64,000 bases of DNA from Streptomyces piniterrae (lineage in GTDB: Bacteria; Actinomycetota; Actinomycetes; Streptomycetales; Streptomycetaceae), in assembly GCF_005048155.1 (NCBI RefSeq), contig NZ_SUMB01000004.1:434001-498000 (forward strand). The letters are read 5' to 3'. Every line of letters begins with the position of its first letter. The first letter of the stretch is position 1. The translations under genes were made by a program, and so were the position numbers. Positions 23,596-31,691 of the stretch are shown in pieces. The notes under the pieces were generated by a model that saw only the letters and a program-made list of their open reading frames with translations, had not been told where the DNA came from and searched no databases.

Positions 23596-24537
23596 ATGCG
23601 CCGAGTCCGATTCCATGCCTACGGCGGCCCCGAAGTCCTGCGCGTCGACGAGACCGAGGCCCCCGAGCCCGGCCCCGGCGAGCTGCTGGTGCGTACGGAG
23701 GCGATCGGCGTGACGCTGCCGTGTGTGCGGCGGGTGCGCGGGGACGGCAACGGAGGGGGCGATCCGCTGCCCGGCACGCCCGGTGGCGAGATCGCCGGTG
23801 AGGTCGTTGCGCTCGGCCCGGACGTCACCGGCTTCGCCGTCGGCGACCGCGTCACCTCACTCACCTTCAGCGGCTCGTACTGCGAACTCGCCCTCGCGCC
23901 CGCCTTCCTGGCCAGCCGGATCCCCGACGATGCGAGCGCGGTGCAGGCGGTGGCACTGGTGCGCTCCGGGCATGTCGCGCTCGCCGCGCTGAGCACCGCC
24001 GCGCCGGTCGGCGCCGAGTCCGTGCTGATCACCGGTGCGGCCAGCGGCACCGGGCATCTCGTCGTCCAACTGGCCAAACTCCAGGGCGTGCCACGGGTGG
24101 TGGCCGCCGTCAGCTCAGCGGCGAAGGCGGAGTTCCTGTACGGGCTCGGGGCCGACGAGGTCGTCACGTACGACCAGGAGTCCTGGGGCGAGCCGGTCGA
24201 CATCGTGCTGGACGGCGTCGGCGGCGAGCTGCTGCCGTCCGCCCTCGCCGCACTCGCACCCGGCGGACGGCTGATCTTCTTCAACTCCGGCGGCGGCACG
24301 GTCCCGGCGTGGGAACTGCTGGCGGGGTCCAAGACCATCACCGGGCTGACGATGCGGCGGTTCGCCGAGGTCCACTCGGAGCTGTACGAGCGACACCGGG
24401 CACAGCTGTGGGAGCTCGCCGGTTCCGGGCAGCTGCGGGCCGCCGTGCACGCCGAACTACCGCTGGCCGACGCCGCGAAGGCGCACGAGATCATCGAGGC
24501 GCGGGGCAACCTCGGCAAGGTGGTGCTTCTGCCGTGA
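23596..24537 (+). CDS. Zinc-independent MDR oxidoreductase (quinone oxidoreductase-like)
   Basis: 313 residues. N-terminal GroES-like domain (FHAYGGPEVLRVDETEAP; GTPGGEIAGEVVALGPDVTGF) and a Rossmann domain with VLITGAASGTGHLVVQLAK, the NADP-binding variant of AxxGxxG. No zinc-ligand cysteines are seen at the usual sites. It probably reduces quinones or enones with NADPH. GGAGGTG lies 8 nt before the ATG. Position next to a MarR gene suggests induction by electrophiles. Confidence 0.88.
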   Translation: MRRVRFHAYGGPEVLRVDETEAPEPGPGELLVRTEAIGVTLPCVRRVRGDGNGGGDPLPGTPGGEIAGEVVALGPDVTGFAVGDRVTSLTFSGSYCELALAPAFLASRIPDDASAVQAVALVRSGHVALAALSTAAPVGAESVLITGAASGTGHLVVQLAKLQGVPRVVAAVSSAAKAEFLYGLGADEVVTYDQESWGEPVDIVLDGVGGELLPSALAALAPGGRLIFFNSGGGTVPAWELLAGSKTITGLTMRRFAEVHSELYERHRAQLWELAGSGQLRAAVHAELPLADAAKAHEIIEARGNLGKVVLLP

Positions 24538-24926
24538 CGCAGGGTCAGGCGCTGGGCAGGCGGCGCGTACCGCACACCCGGGGCGGCGACGCACATGGCA
24601 CGCGCGGGGTGGGCGGCGCGTACGGCAGAGCGGGGCTGACACCTTCGGCACGCCCGCCACAGGCGCAGCGTGCGCCGAATCCGACCCTCCCAGCTCAACC
24701 GACCCTCCCCTCCCTCCCGACGCACCAGGCACAACAGGCGCACCACCAGGCGCTCTGACTGCGGGCCTGCTGCGGGCCGGGAGAGTGAATTCCACCCCCC
24801 AGGGGGAGAACCGACGCAGGCTCCTTGTCGCTGTCCGCACGCGGCAGTAGCTTCCGACACAACTGCACATAGGACGTTGGATGTCCTGATGACCCGTCGC
24901 CAATGCCTCGAAGGGCAGGCCGGACC
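24538..24926. other. Intergenic region upstream of the sialidase gene
   Basis: About 390 bp between two same-direction genes. No convincing open frame, RNA or terminator is seen. It is somewhat repetitive (GCGGCGCGTAC occurs twice, 24558 and 24617 region) and presumably contains the sialidase promoter. Confidence 0.5.
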
Positions 24927-26945
24927 ATGACGTCAGTTGTTCTCCGCGCGCACCCCAGCCCCCGCAGCAGACCGCGGCGACACCGCGCCACGGCCACGCT
25001 CGCCGCACTGGCCGCCGCGGCCCTCGCCCTCCTCCCGACCACCCCCGCGCAGGCCGTACAGTCCGCAACTGACGCCACGCCGGGAACGAGCCCCGTATCG
25101 CAGACCGCTCCCCTCGCTACCGCCGCCCCGGCCGCCGCTCCCCCGACCGGCGGCTTCGACCAGCAGGTTCTCTTCAAAGCCGCCCACGAAAAGGGCTATG
25201 CGTGCTTCCGTATACCGGCCATCGTGAAGTCCGTACGCGGCACCCTTCTCGCGTTCGCCGAGGGCCGGGCCCACGACTGCGGCGACGCGGGCGACATCGA
25301 CCTCGTCGTCAAACGCTCCACCGACGGCGGACACACCTGGGGCCCGCTCCAGATCATCAACCACGGCGACGGCGACACACACGGCAATCCGGCCCCCATC
25401 GTGGACCGCCGCACCGGACGGATCGTCATCGCCGAGACCTACAACAAGGGCCGCGACGACGGCAAAAGCTGCGACGTCCCCTGCGACCGCACCCCGCACC
25501 TCCAGTACAGCGACGACGACGGCGCCACCTGGTCCGCACCCCGCGATCTGACCCCCGCCATCCGCCCCCCGCAGTGGAACTCCTGGTACGCCACCGGCCC
25601 CATCCACGGCATCCAGCTCACCCACGGCCGGTACGCCGGCCGGCTGGTCTTCGGCATCAACTCCGAGAGCTACGCAGACGGCCGCGTCACCGCCAACCAC
25701 GCCGCCCTGATCCACAGCGACGACGGCGGCAAGACATGGCGGGTCGGCGCGCTGGACAGCTGGCCGATCGCCGACGACGGCACCTTCCGCCAGAAGCCGT
25801 CGGAAATGACGCTCCTGGAACGCTCCGACGGCTCGATCTACGTCAACGGCCGCGAACAGGACGGCACCGACCTGGGCCACCGGGACTTCGCGGTCAGCCG
25901 CGACGGCGGCAACACCTTCACCGCACCGTTCCGCGCGATCCCCGACCTCTACAGCCCCATGGTGCAGGCTTCGGCGCTGCGCCTGCCGTCCTCCCGCGCC
26001 GCCGGCGGACGCAGCCGCACCCTGTTCGCGGCGCCCGCCGACCCCGACCGCCGCCGCACCATGACCATCCGCTCCTCCTGGGACGAGGGCCGCACCTGGG
26101 AGGGCGTCGACCGGGGCGCCCGGGTCACCGGCGACTGGTCCGGCTACTCGGACATGGCCGCCATCACACCCGACCTCACCGGCCTGCTCTACGAAGGCGG
26201 CAAGGCCGACGCCCACGACGAGATCCGCTTCGCCCGCTTCACCGAGGGCTGGCTCGGCCCGCGCCGCGGCCCCGACCCGACGACCCCCGACGACGCACGG
26301 GGCGCCCGGCCCGCCCTCGTACTGGGCGGCGCCCGCACCGCCGACGGCGTCTTCGGCGACGCGCTGTCCTTCGACGGCAAGGACGACGCCGTACGCCTGC
26401 CCTTCCGCGAGTCCCTGCCCCTGGGCACCGACGACTTCACCTGCACCCTCTGGTTCCGCTACTCCGCCACCAGCGGCGAACAGCCGCTGCTGTGGATGGG
26501 CGGCGTGGGCAGCAGGTCCCCGCAGGTCGCGCTACGCGCCGACCCGGCACACGACCGGATCACCGCACACATCACCACCGTCGACGGCGCCGCGCCGGCC
26601 GCCACCGCCCAGGTAGCGTCCACCGGGGCCTACAACGACGGCGAATGGCACCATCTCGCGCTGCGCCGCACCACCGGCCTGCTCATCCTCACCGTGGACG
26701 GCTTCGCGACCAGCGTCGTCCCGGACGTCCCCGGGTCGGTCAGCCGTAACTCGGTCTTCGGCGTCCACCTCGGCCAGAAGCCGGACAGCCGTGCCCAGTT
26801 CACCGGCGCGCTGGACGAAGTACATGTCTACCGGCGCGGACTGACGAACACCGAACTGGCCGGGACACGCACGGGCGACGCCTGGCCGGAGGGCTCACTG
26901 GTCCTCGGGCTGCCGCTGGACGAGGTGCGTGGGGGTGATGGCTGA
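24927..26945 (+). CDS. Secreted exo-alpha-sialidase (GH33) with C-terminal LamG-like domain
   Basis: 672 residues. A Tat/Sec-type signal peptide (basic RSRPRRHR, hydrophobic core, TTPAQA cleavage near residue 43) leads to a six-bladed sialidase: FRIP motif at 94-97 with the arginine, acid residues in AEGRAHDCGDAGDIDL, and Asp boxes STDGGHTW, SDDDGATW, SDDGGKTW, SRDGGNTF and SWDEGRTW. The catalytic tyrosine is likely in WSGYSDMA. From about 465 a concanavalin-like laminin-G domain (GDALSFDGKDDAVRLPF; WHHLALRRTTG; GALDEVHVYRRGL) probably binds sugars. It releases sialic acid outside the cell. An ATG at 24903 is a longer start option. Confidence 0.93.
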   Translation: MTSVVLRAHPSPRSRPRRHRATATLAALAAAALALLPTTPAQAVQSATDATPGTSPVSQTAPLATAAPAAAPPTGGFDQQVLFKAAHEKGYACFRIPAIVKSVRGTLLAFAEGRAHDCGDAGDIDLVVKRSTDGGHTWGPLQIINHGDGDTHGNPAPIVDRRTGRIVIAETYNKGRDDGKSCDVPCDRTPHLQYSDDDGATWSAPRDLTPAIRPPQWNSWYATGPIHGIQLTHGRYAGRLVFGINSESYADGRVTANHAALIHSDDGGKTWRVGALDSWPIADDGTFRQKPSEMTLLERSDGSIYVNGREQDGTDLGHRDFAVSRDGGNTFTAPFRAIPDLYSPMVQASALRLPSSRAAGGRSRTLFAAPADPDRRRTMTIRSSWDEGRTWEGVDRGARVTGDWSGYSDMAAITPDLTGLLYEGGKADAHDEIRFARFTEGWLGPRRGPDPTTPDDARGARPALVLGGARTADGVFGDALSFDGKDDAVRLPFRESLPLGTDDFTCTLWFRYSATSGEQPLLWMGGVGSRSPQVALRADPAHDRITAHITTVDGAAPAATAQVASTGAYNDGEWHHLALRRTTGLLILTVDGFATSVVPDVPGSVSRNSVFGVHLGQKPDSRAQFTGALDEVHVYRRGLTNTELAGTRTGDAWPEGSLVLGLPLDEVRGGDG

Positions 26946-27097
26946 GGGGCAGTGAGGGCTGAGGGGCGGTGGCGCCCCTGGCCATGATGCCCCTGGTCGT
27001 GATGCCCGATACCGCCCACTGAGATTGCCGGGGACGGCGATGTCAGTGGGCGGTGGCAGCATGACCGTGGGACGGAACAGGCAGTGGCCGAAGAGCG

Positions 27098-27955
27098 TCA
27101 GGTAGTGGCCACCAGTACGTCCTCTCCGCTTGACGGGCGAAGGCCGTCGGTCCGACCGGCGAAGTAACGTTCGGCCAGCGCAGCTCCCGACACATGTCGG
27201 GCGTCTTTGAAGCCGGCGTCGCTGGCCAGTGCCAGCATCTCCTGCGGGCTGTAGAAGCTGATGAACGGCGTTCCGGCTGCTTGCGCCTGTGGCTTGGTCG
27301 CCTCCAGCGCGGGGCGATCGACTTCATCGACGAGTTCGGTCGGCAGCATGAACGTCATGGCGAGCGTCGAGCCGGGGGCGAGCCCGGCGAGCCGGCGCAC
27401 GGTCGCCGCGGTGGCGTCTTTGGTGAGGTACATCGTGACGCCGGTGCAGACGACCACCGCCGGCCGCCCGGGATCGAAGCCGGCGGCGGACAGCTGCCCC
27501 CACCAGTCCCCACCCGCCTCGAAGTCGACCGGCACCAGCCGTAGCCAGTCGGGGATCCCGTGGCCGAGCTCGATCAGACGTTGGCGCTTCCAGGCCTGGG
27601 TGACCGGTTGGTCGATCTCGAAGACCCGCAGGCGGGCGGCGATCTCCGGCCTACGCTGGGCAAAGGTGTCGAGCCCGGCCCCCAGGACGACGTACTGGGT
27701 GACACCGTGGTCGACCTGCTCGACGATCAGGTCCTCGATGAAACGAGCACGGGCCACAATGGCCGCCCGGAAGGTGCTCGTGCCGCGCGGGTCCATGTCC
27801 GGGCGGCGCCGCCAGTCATCGTCGGGAGCCGCTAACTGCAGGCCGATCTCGTCCTCGAGCACGTGGGGCGGCGGGTCGACCTGCACATGCATCGCCCTCC
27901 ACAGGGCGGTCCGCACCGCGCTGCTGTCCGGCGCCTCGGTCTGTCTGCCAGCCAT
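27098..27955 (-). CDS. SAM-dependent methyltransferase (LCMT-like, TIGR00027 type)
   Basis: 285 residues. Motif I is YVVLGAGLDTFAQR, followed by the acidic FEIDQPVTQAWKRQRL, the arrangement of the leucine-carboxyl-methyltransferase-like family common in mycobacteria and Streptomyces. A conserved VVVCTGVTMYLTKDA follows. Substrate unknown; homologs are often linked to polyketide O-methylation. It ends the leftward unit that begins with the RHH and glyoxalase genes, 27 bp after the latter. Confidence 0.88.
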   Translation of the reverse strand: MAGRQTEAPDSSAVRTALWRAMHVQVDPPPHVLEDEIGLQLAAPDDDWRRRPDMDPRGTSTFRAAIVARARFIEDLIVEQVDHGVTQYVVLGAGLDTFAQRRPEIAARLRVFEIDQPVTQAWKRQRLIELGHGIPDWLRLVPVDFEAGGDWWGQLSAAGFDPGRPAVVVCTGVTMYLTKDATAATVRRLAGLAPGSTLAMTFMLPTELVDEVDRPALEATKPQAQAAGTPFISFYSPQEMLALASDAGFKDARHVSGAALAERYFAGRTDGLRPSSGEDVLVATT

Positions 27956-27982
27956 GATGTTCCCCCTGCGATTTCGTTGCGG

Positions 27983-28327
27983 TCAGTTCTTGGCGGGAGC
28001 CTGGAGGCTCCACAGACGCCCGTCGGGGTCGCGGACGGTCATCTCCTGGGTCCCGTAATGGGTGTCCTCGAACGGCGTGACCACCTCGACGGAAGGATCG
28101 GGTCGGAACGTGTCCGCGTCCGGCACCTTCAGCACGATCTGCGTCTGGGGCTCCTGCTCTTCGGGGACCTCGGCGATGAACACGTACGGCCCGTCGCCGT
28201 TGCGGAGCTGGCCGGAGTTGTGGTCGGTGGAGAAGTCCAACTCGTAGCCCAGCGACTGGAAGAACTTCGCCGCCTTGCCCCAGTTATGGGTCGTCAGGAA
28301 CACGGCCTCGATTCCTTCGGTTGCCAT
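27983..28327 (-). CDS. VOC (glyoxalase/bleomycin-resistance) family protein
   Basis: 114 residues with one vicinal-oxygen-chelate module: EAVFLTTHNWGKAAKFFQSLGYE at the N-terminus and GTQEMTVRDPDGRLWSLQAP at the C-terminus. Such proteins bind metal or small molecules and can be lyases, dioxygenases or binding/resistance proteins. The ATG follows the RHH gene stop by one base (TGACATG), with AAGGAG inside that gene, so translation is coupled. Confidence 0.88.
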   Translation of the reverse strand: MATEGIEAVFLTTHNWGKAAKFFQSLGYELDFSTDHNSGQLRNGDGPYVFIAEVPEEQEPQTQIVLKVPDADTFRPDPSVEVVTPFEDTHYGTQEMTVRDPDGRLWSLQAPAKN

Positions 28328-28328
28328 G

Positions 28329-28508
28329 TCAGGACTCCTTGTCAGTCGATTGCTGTGTGTGCCCAGGGCCGTCGTCGAGGTAGGCGCGCAGTGCGTCAGC
28401 GACCAACGCCGACAAGGACATGCCCGACTCGATGGCGCGGAACTTGACCTGCTTGATCAGCCCGATCGGCAGGTACACGTTGAACTGCTTGACTCCCTCA
28501 TCGCTCAC
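28329..28508 (-). CDS. Ribbon-helix-helix (CopG-like) repressor, 59 residues
   Basis: A short GTG-initiated gene. The protein begins [20 protein letters not shown], a typical RHH beta-strand and first helix, then [20 protein letters not shown] with the second helix and YLDDG, and a polar tail. RHH dimers bind short direct repeats through a paired beta ribbon. The upstream region has three CTAGC units at 8-bp steps, fitting autoregulation. It is co-transcribed with the VOC and methyltransferase genes. It could be the repressor of this unit or an antitoxin-like protein, but no toxin is next to it. Confidence 0.8.
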   Translation of the reverse strand: MSDEGVKQFNVYLPIGLIKQVKFRAIESGMSLSALVADALRAYLDDGPGHTQQSTDKES

Positions 28509-28514
28509 ACGCGA

Positions 28515-28538
28515 ATGCTAGCATCCTAGCAATCTAGC
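28515..28538 (-). promoter_or_regulatory. RHH operator: CTAGC repeats with 8-bp period
   Basis: CTAGC occurs at 28518, 28526 and 28534, exactly 8 bp apart; the first is inside a perfect palindrome ATGCTAGCAT (28515-28524). On the minus strand TAGGAT (28527-28522) resembles a -10 box 13 bp before the GTG, so the repeats overlap the core promoter of the RHH gene. Confidence 0.55.
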
Positions 28539-28644
28539 GAGCGGCATGAAGCGAAAGACGAAGTAGCGCAGGACGGTGAACCGGGCCTCGATGAGGTTCG
28601 ATCGGTTGGCGACCTTCAGCAGAGGCCCGCCCTAGAGTGATTTG

Positions 28645-29694
28645 ATGGATAACCAAATGAATCAGGGCTCGGTGCAGGGCTCCGGGGGCGCCGTCGCGTT
28701 ACCCGTCCCGACCAGTGTTGTCGGCCTCACCGCAGAGTTCACCGACCCCCTGTGGCGGATATCCGTCTCCCTGAACCCCGTGGAAGTGGAGCTGCTGCGC
28801 ACCGAACCGCTACGGCGCCTGCACTTCGTCGCGCACGGCGGGGCCTCGACGATCAGCACCTTGCAGTCATACTCCAGGCTTGAGCACACCCTCGGCGTAC
28901 TCGCGCTGGTCGCACACTTCCGTCCGCAGGACGAACTTCTCCGGGTCGCGGCGCTGGTGCATGACATCGGCCACCTGCCGCTGAGCCACACCTTCGAAGG
29001 CGTCGCCGGCCTCGACCATCACGCCATCGGCTTGCAGTCGCTGCGGACCGACCCCATCCATCCCCTGATCGAGCAGCACGGAATCCGTACCGAGGCCGTC
29101 ATCACCGCACTCGACGGACAGCCGCCCTCGCCACTCACCAACCGCACCGGCTTGCTGAATCTCGACCATCTCGATTCTTTCGTGCGCAGTGGCCGTGCCG
29201 CCGGGCGCCTCGACACCGATCCAGCCCTCATCCTGAGCCGGCTCGATCTCAAGGACTCCGCGGTGTCAGCCGACCACGAGACCGCCGCATCCCTTGTCGA
29301 CCTGATCTGTGCGGAGGCACGGCTGCACACCTCATGGGACAGCGTCGGCCCGGCCTCAGTAGTCCGACGCCTGGCCTGCCAACTGCTCGACAACACAACC
29401 CTCACGCCGGCCCGGCTCGCCCGGATGACAGATCCCCAGTTGTGGTCCGCGTTCGACTCCTGCGCCGTCACACGAGCCGAAAGCGCAAAGATCCGCTACG
29501 AGCTGCACCGGTTGAACGTCACGGCCGGACATGCTCCCGCGAACCCTTCCGACTGGGGCTTCGCACTACGCAAGATCTACAACTCCGCACCGATGGTGGA
29601 GGGGCAGCGGTTGGAGGCATCCGCACCCGAACTGGCTGCTCAGTTGGACGCCCTGAGGTCGTTGTCCACCGACTTCCGCGTCTGGTGGAGCTGA
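28645..29694 (+). CDS. HD-domain phosphohydrolase
   Basis: 349 residues. The metal-binding pattern of HD phosphohydrolases is clear: SRLEHTLGVLALV, then AALVHDIGHLPLSHTFEG and LDHHAIGLQSL. It resembles the archaeal/bacterial dGTPase-like HD proteins that hydrolyse nucleotides or nucleic acid ends. The N-terminus is Gln/Gly-rich. A TAGAGT -10 box (28633-28638) is 7 bp before the ATG and there is no ribosome binding site, so the transcript is probably leaderless. Neighbours give no pathway; a nucleotide-depletion or defence role is possible but unproven. Confidence 0.85.
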   Translation: MDNQMNQGSVQGSGGAVALPVPTSVVGLTAEFTDPLWRISVSLNPVEVELLRTEPLRRLHFVAHGGASTISTLQSYSRLEHTLGVLALVAHFRPQDELLRVAALVHDIGHLPLSHTFEGVAGLDHHAIGLQSLRTDPIHPLIEQHGIRTEAVITALDGQPPSPLTNRTGLLNLDHLDSFVRSGRAAGRLDTDPALILSRLDLKDSAVSADHETAASLVDLICAEARLHTSWDSVGPASVVRRLACQLLDNTTLTPARLARMTDPQLWSAFDSCAVTRAESAKIRYELHRLNVTAGHAPANPSDWGFALRKIYNSAPMVEGQRLEASAPELAAQLDALRSLSTDFRVWWS

Positions 29695-29729
29695 GCGCCC
29701 GCCTCAACAGGCCGCCCTGGCGGCTGCGC

Positions 29730-30311
29730 TCATGATTCGCTCTCGCCCCTTCCCCGACGGAGGCTGTGGAACCGGGTGTACTGGTCGTGCATCAGGTCGT
29801 AGAAGGAGTCGAAGCGTTCCGGCCCCATTCCTGACCACGAGGCGAGCCAGTATCCGGCCCATTCGCCGCGCTCGTCGACGTCCTTGGGGTCGAGGAGCAT
29901 GACGGCGGCGTCACCGTCGAGAGAGAGGCGCAGCGAACGGGCGAGGATCTCCCCCTCGGGCTCCATGTCCTCATCGGCGAACTCGGTTTCGCTGTATGCG
30001 TCGATCCAGCCGGAGTCCTCGTCGGTATCGGCCAGCCAGGCGAGCTCGGAGGTGCCGGCGAGCCGGTAGATGAAGTTCCCCGCGTCCCGCCACCCGTTGG
30101 TGGTCAGCAGGAACTCGCGGAGCGAGGGCGGCAACTCCCGGCCCAGGCGGGCCTCGGCTGCCGCGACCTCATCCGCACTTGCCGGGACGAATCCGAGCCA
30201 GCCGTCCCGTACGGCCTCCTCGTCCAAGGGCCCGTCCCGCTCGGGATCGTGCCCGTCGATCCACTCCTCGCTCCAGCGTTTGAGGAACGGCTGCCACTGC
30301 TCGCGGTTCAT
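29730..30311 (-). CDS. SMI1/KNR4 (SUKH) family protein
   Basis: 193 residues. The core reads VPASADEVAAAEARLGRELPPSLREFLLTTNGWRDA, the signature of SUKH proteins, and ends with a Trp-rich segment (GYWLASWSGMGPERFDSFYDLM). SUKH proteins are often immunity proteins for secreted toxins, but no toxin gene is adjacent. The start chosen has GAAGGGA before it; an ATG at 30335 is possible. Confidence 0.8.
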   Translation of the reverse strand: MNREQWQPFLKRWSEEWIDGHDPERDGPLDEEAVRDGWLGFVPASADEVAAAEARLGRELPPSLREFLLTTNGWRDAGNFIYRLAGTSELAWLADTDEDSGWIDAYSETEFADEDMEPEGEILARSLRLSLDGDAAVMLLDPKDVDERGEWAGYWLASWSGMGPERFDSFYDLMHDQYTRFHSLRRGRGESES

Positions 30312-30455
30312 GCGCTTCCCTTCCGCGTCGAACATCGTCGAACGTCACTGCGGCAACGAAAGCACATGGGTCTGACATCGCCCGTCCCGCACGAGGTTCG
30401 GCAGGTGCGGGCGTCAACCGAGCCGAGCCCACTCTGCATCGGGCAGTTCCTAGCA

Positions 30456-30511
30456 GGAGACGCCGTTAGGCCTCCCCGATCACCTCGATGGGAAGGCCTA
30501 ACGGAGTCTCC
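30456..30511. terminator. Long imperfect inverted repeat (18-bp arms)
   Basis: Arms at 30456-30473 and 30494-30511 match at 17 of 18 positions (core CCGTTAGGCCT/AGGCCTAACGG), 20-nt loop. It lies between the end of the UTRA gene and the start of the SUKH gene, both leftward, so it could terminate the first or regulate the second. Confidence 0.5.
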
Positions 30512-30556
30512 CGCCAGGGCGAGGGCGAGCGCATCTCCGAACGTCTTACAGGTCGG

Positions 30557-31240
30557 TCAGCGAGGCGACGCCGAGGAGAACTCGTACTGCAACTCGAAGA
30601 GATGCGCCGCTTCCATCGCGTCGGTGACGATCACGGGCCGGTCCTCAGTGCTGTACCCCACACGGAATGTGCGCAGCAGCGGCACCGCTTCAGGCAGCCG
30701 CAGAACGGCGTTCTGCTCTTGTGTCGGGGCCTGGGCGGTAACCAAGTCCACGCACCGCAGGACGGGGTAGCCGAGGTGGGTGAGTAGGGAGGGAATGCCG
30801 CCGCGAATGAGGCGACGATCGGTGATCGGGGTTCCGGCGAGGATGTCGTGAGGGAAGTACACCTTGATCAGGGCTGCCGGCTCCCCGTCGAAGGTCAGCA
30901 AGAGATGACGTAGGACGGCCCGTTGCCCAACGGTCAGTTGGAGGGCTTTGACGATCCGAGCCGGAGGCTCGGACAGGGCCTCGACCTCCAAGAGGGCGAA
31001 GCGGGCGTCGATCCCACGTCTGCGAACCTCGACTATCCACGGGAAGGTCTCGCCGGGGCCGACAAGCCACATTCCCTGGGCGGGGCGCATGGTCTGTCGG
31101 CGGTGGCCCATGCCGGGAGGGGCGGCGCCGGACAGGATCTCCTCGCGCAGATCGGCGGTGCTGCGTTCGTGCATCGGACGCTGGTCAGGGGTCACGGGTG
31201 GACCTGCTGCCAGGTCCACCGCCTCATCGGCCGTCGTCAT
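30557..31240 (-). CDS. UTRA-domain protein lacking the GntR DNA-binding domain
   Basis: 227 residues. Residues from about 55 onward form a UTRA ligand-binding domain of HutC/FarR-type GntR regulators (AVLRHLLLTFDGEPAALIKVYFP; IPSLLTHLGYPVLRCVDLVTA; LLRTFRVGYSTEDRPVIVTDAMEAAHLFEL). In front, ADLREEILSGAAPPG looks like the first helix of a GntR winged helix, but it then jumps to the linker: the recognition helix and wing are missing. It is thus either a ligand-binding protein without DNA binding or a deletion derivative. GGGAG precedes the ATG. Confidence 0.8.
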   Translation of the reverse strand: MTTADEAVDLAAGPPVTPDQRPMHERSTADLREEILSGAAPPGMGHRRQTMRPAQGMWLVGPGETFPWIVEVRRRGIDARFALLEVEALSEPPARIVKALQLTVGQRAVLRHLLLTFDGEPAALIKVYFPHDILAGTPITDRRLIRGGIPSLLTHLGYPVLRCVDLVTAQAPTQEQNAVLRLPEAVPLLRTFRVGYSTEDRPVIVTDAMEAAHLFELQYEFSSASPR

Positions 31241-31436
31241 GCCGTGTCTCCCGCCTCACTTTGGGGGCAACGGACCTCTGTTATGACTGGACTTGGCGTT
31301 GGACGGCTAGGGTGCCCTTTCGGCCACGGGCCGAGTGGGCACATGTCGCGTGTCACGTGTCTGCCCGACCTCGGGGCCTTCGGGTCGACCGCGGTTCGGC
31401 CGGCTATGCGGTCTCCGTCTGGCCCTCGGCCCACAC

Positions 31437-31495
31437 CTTCTTCGAGCCGTACACCGTGCCGGTCAGCATCACCGTGAGCAGCGTGCCCTCGACGC
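31437..31495 (-). pseudogene. Fragment of an SBF-type transporter gene
   Basis: The 59 bp here match 34746-34804, inside the transporter gene at 34434-35531, with about 5 differences; the weaker similarity extends left to about 31410. Translated on the minus strand it gives TVMLTGTVYGSKK, compared with AVMLTGTAYGSKK in the intact protein. No open frame surrounds it. The rest of 31241-31691 shows no gene. Confidence 0.7.
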
Positions 31496-31691
31496 GCCGT
31501 TCCTACTGACCGCGCGGCCTGGCCATGGGAGAACGCCCCATGACGAGCGACGAACGTGCCCCGATGGCGGTGGCGCCGAGCCGGTCGCAGCATGGTAGGG
31601 AACTGGTTCGTTCTTCTGTGCAATCGCCTTGCAAGGCATCCATCCGCCTACGGCCCGTCCCGGCGTTCGTGGGAGTTTTGTGGGAGTTGCC

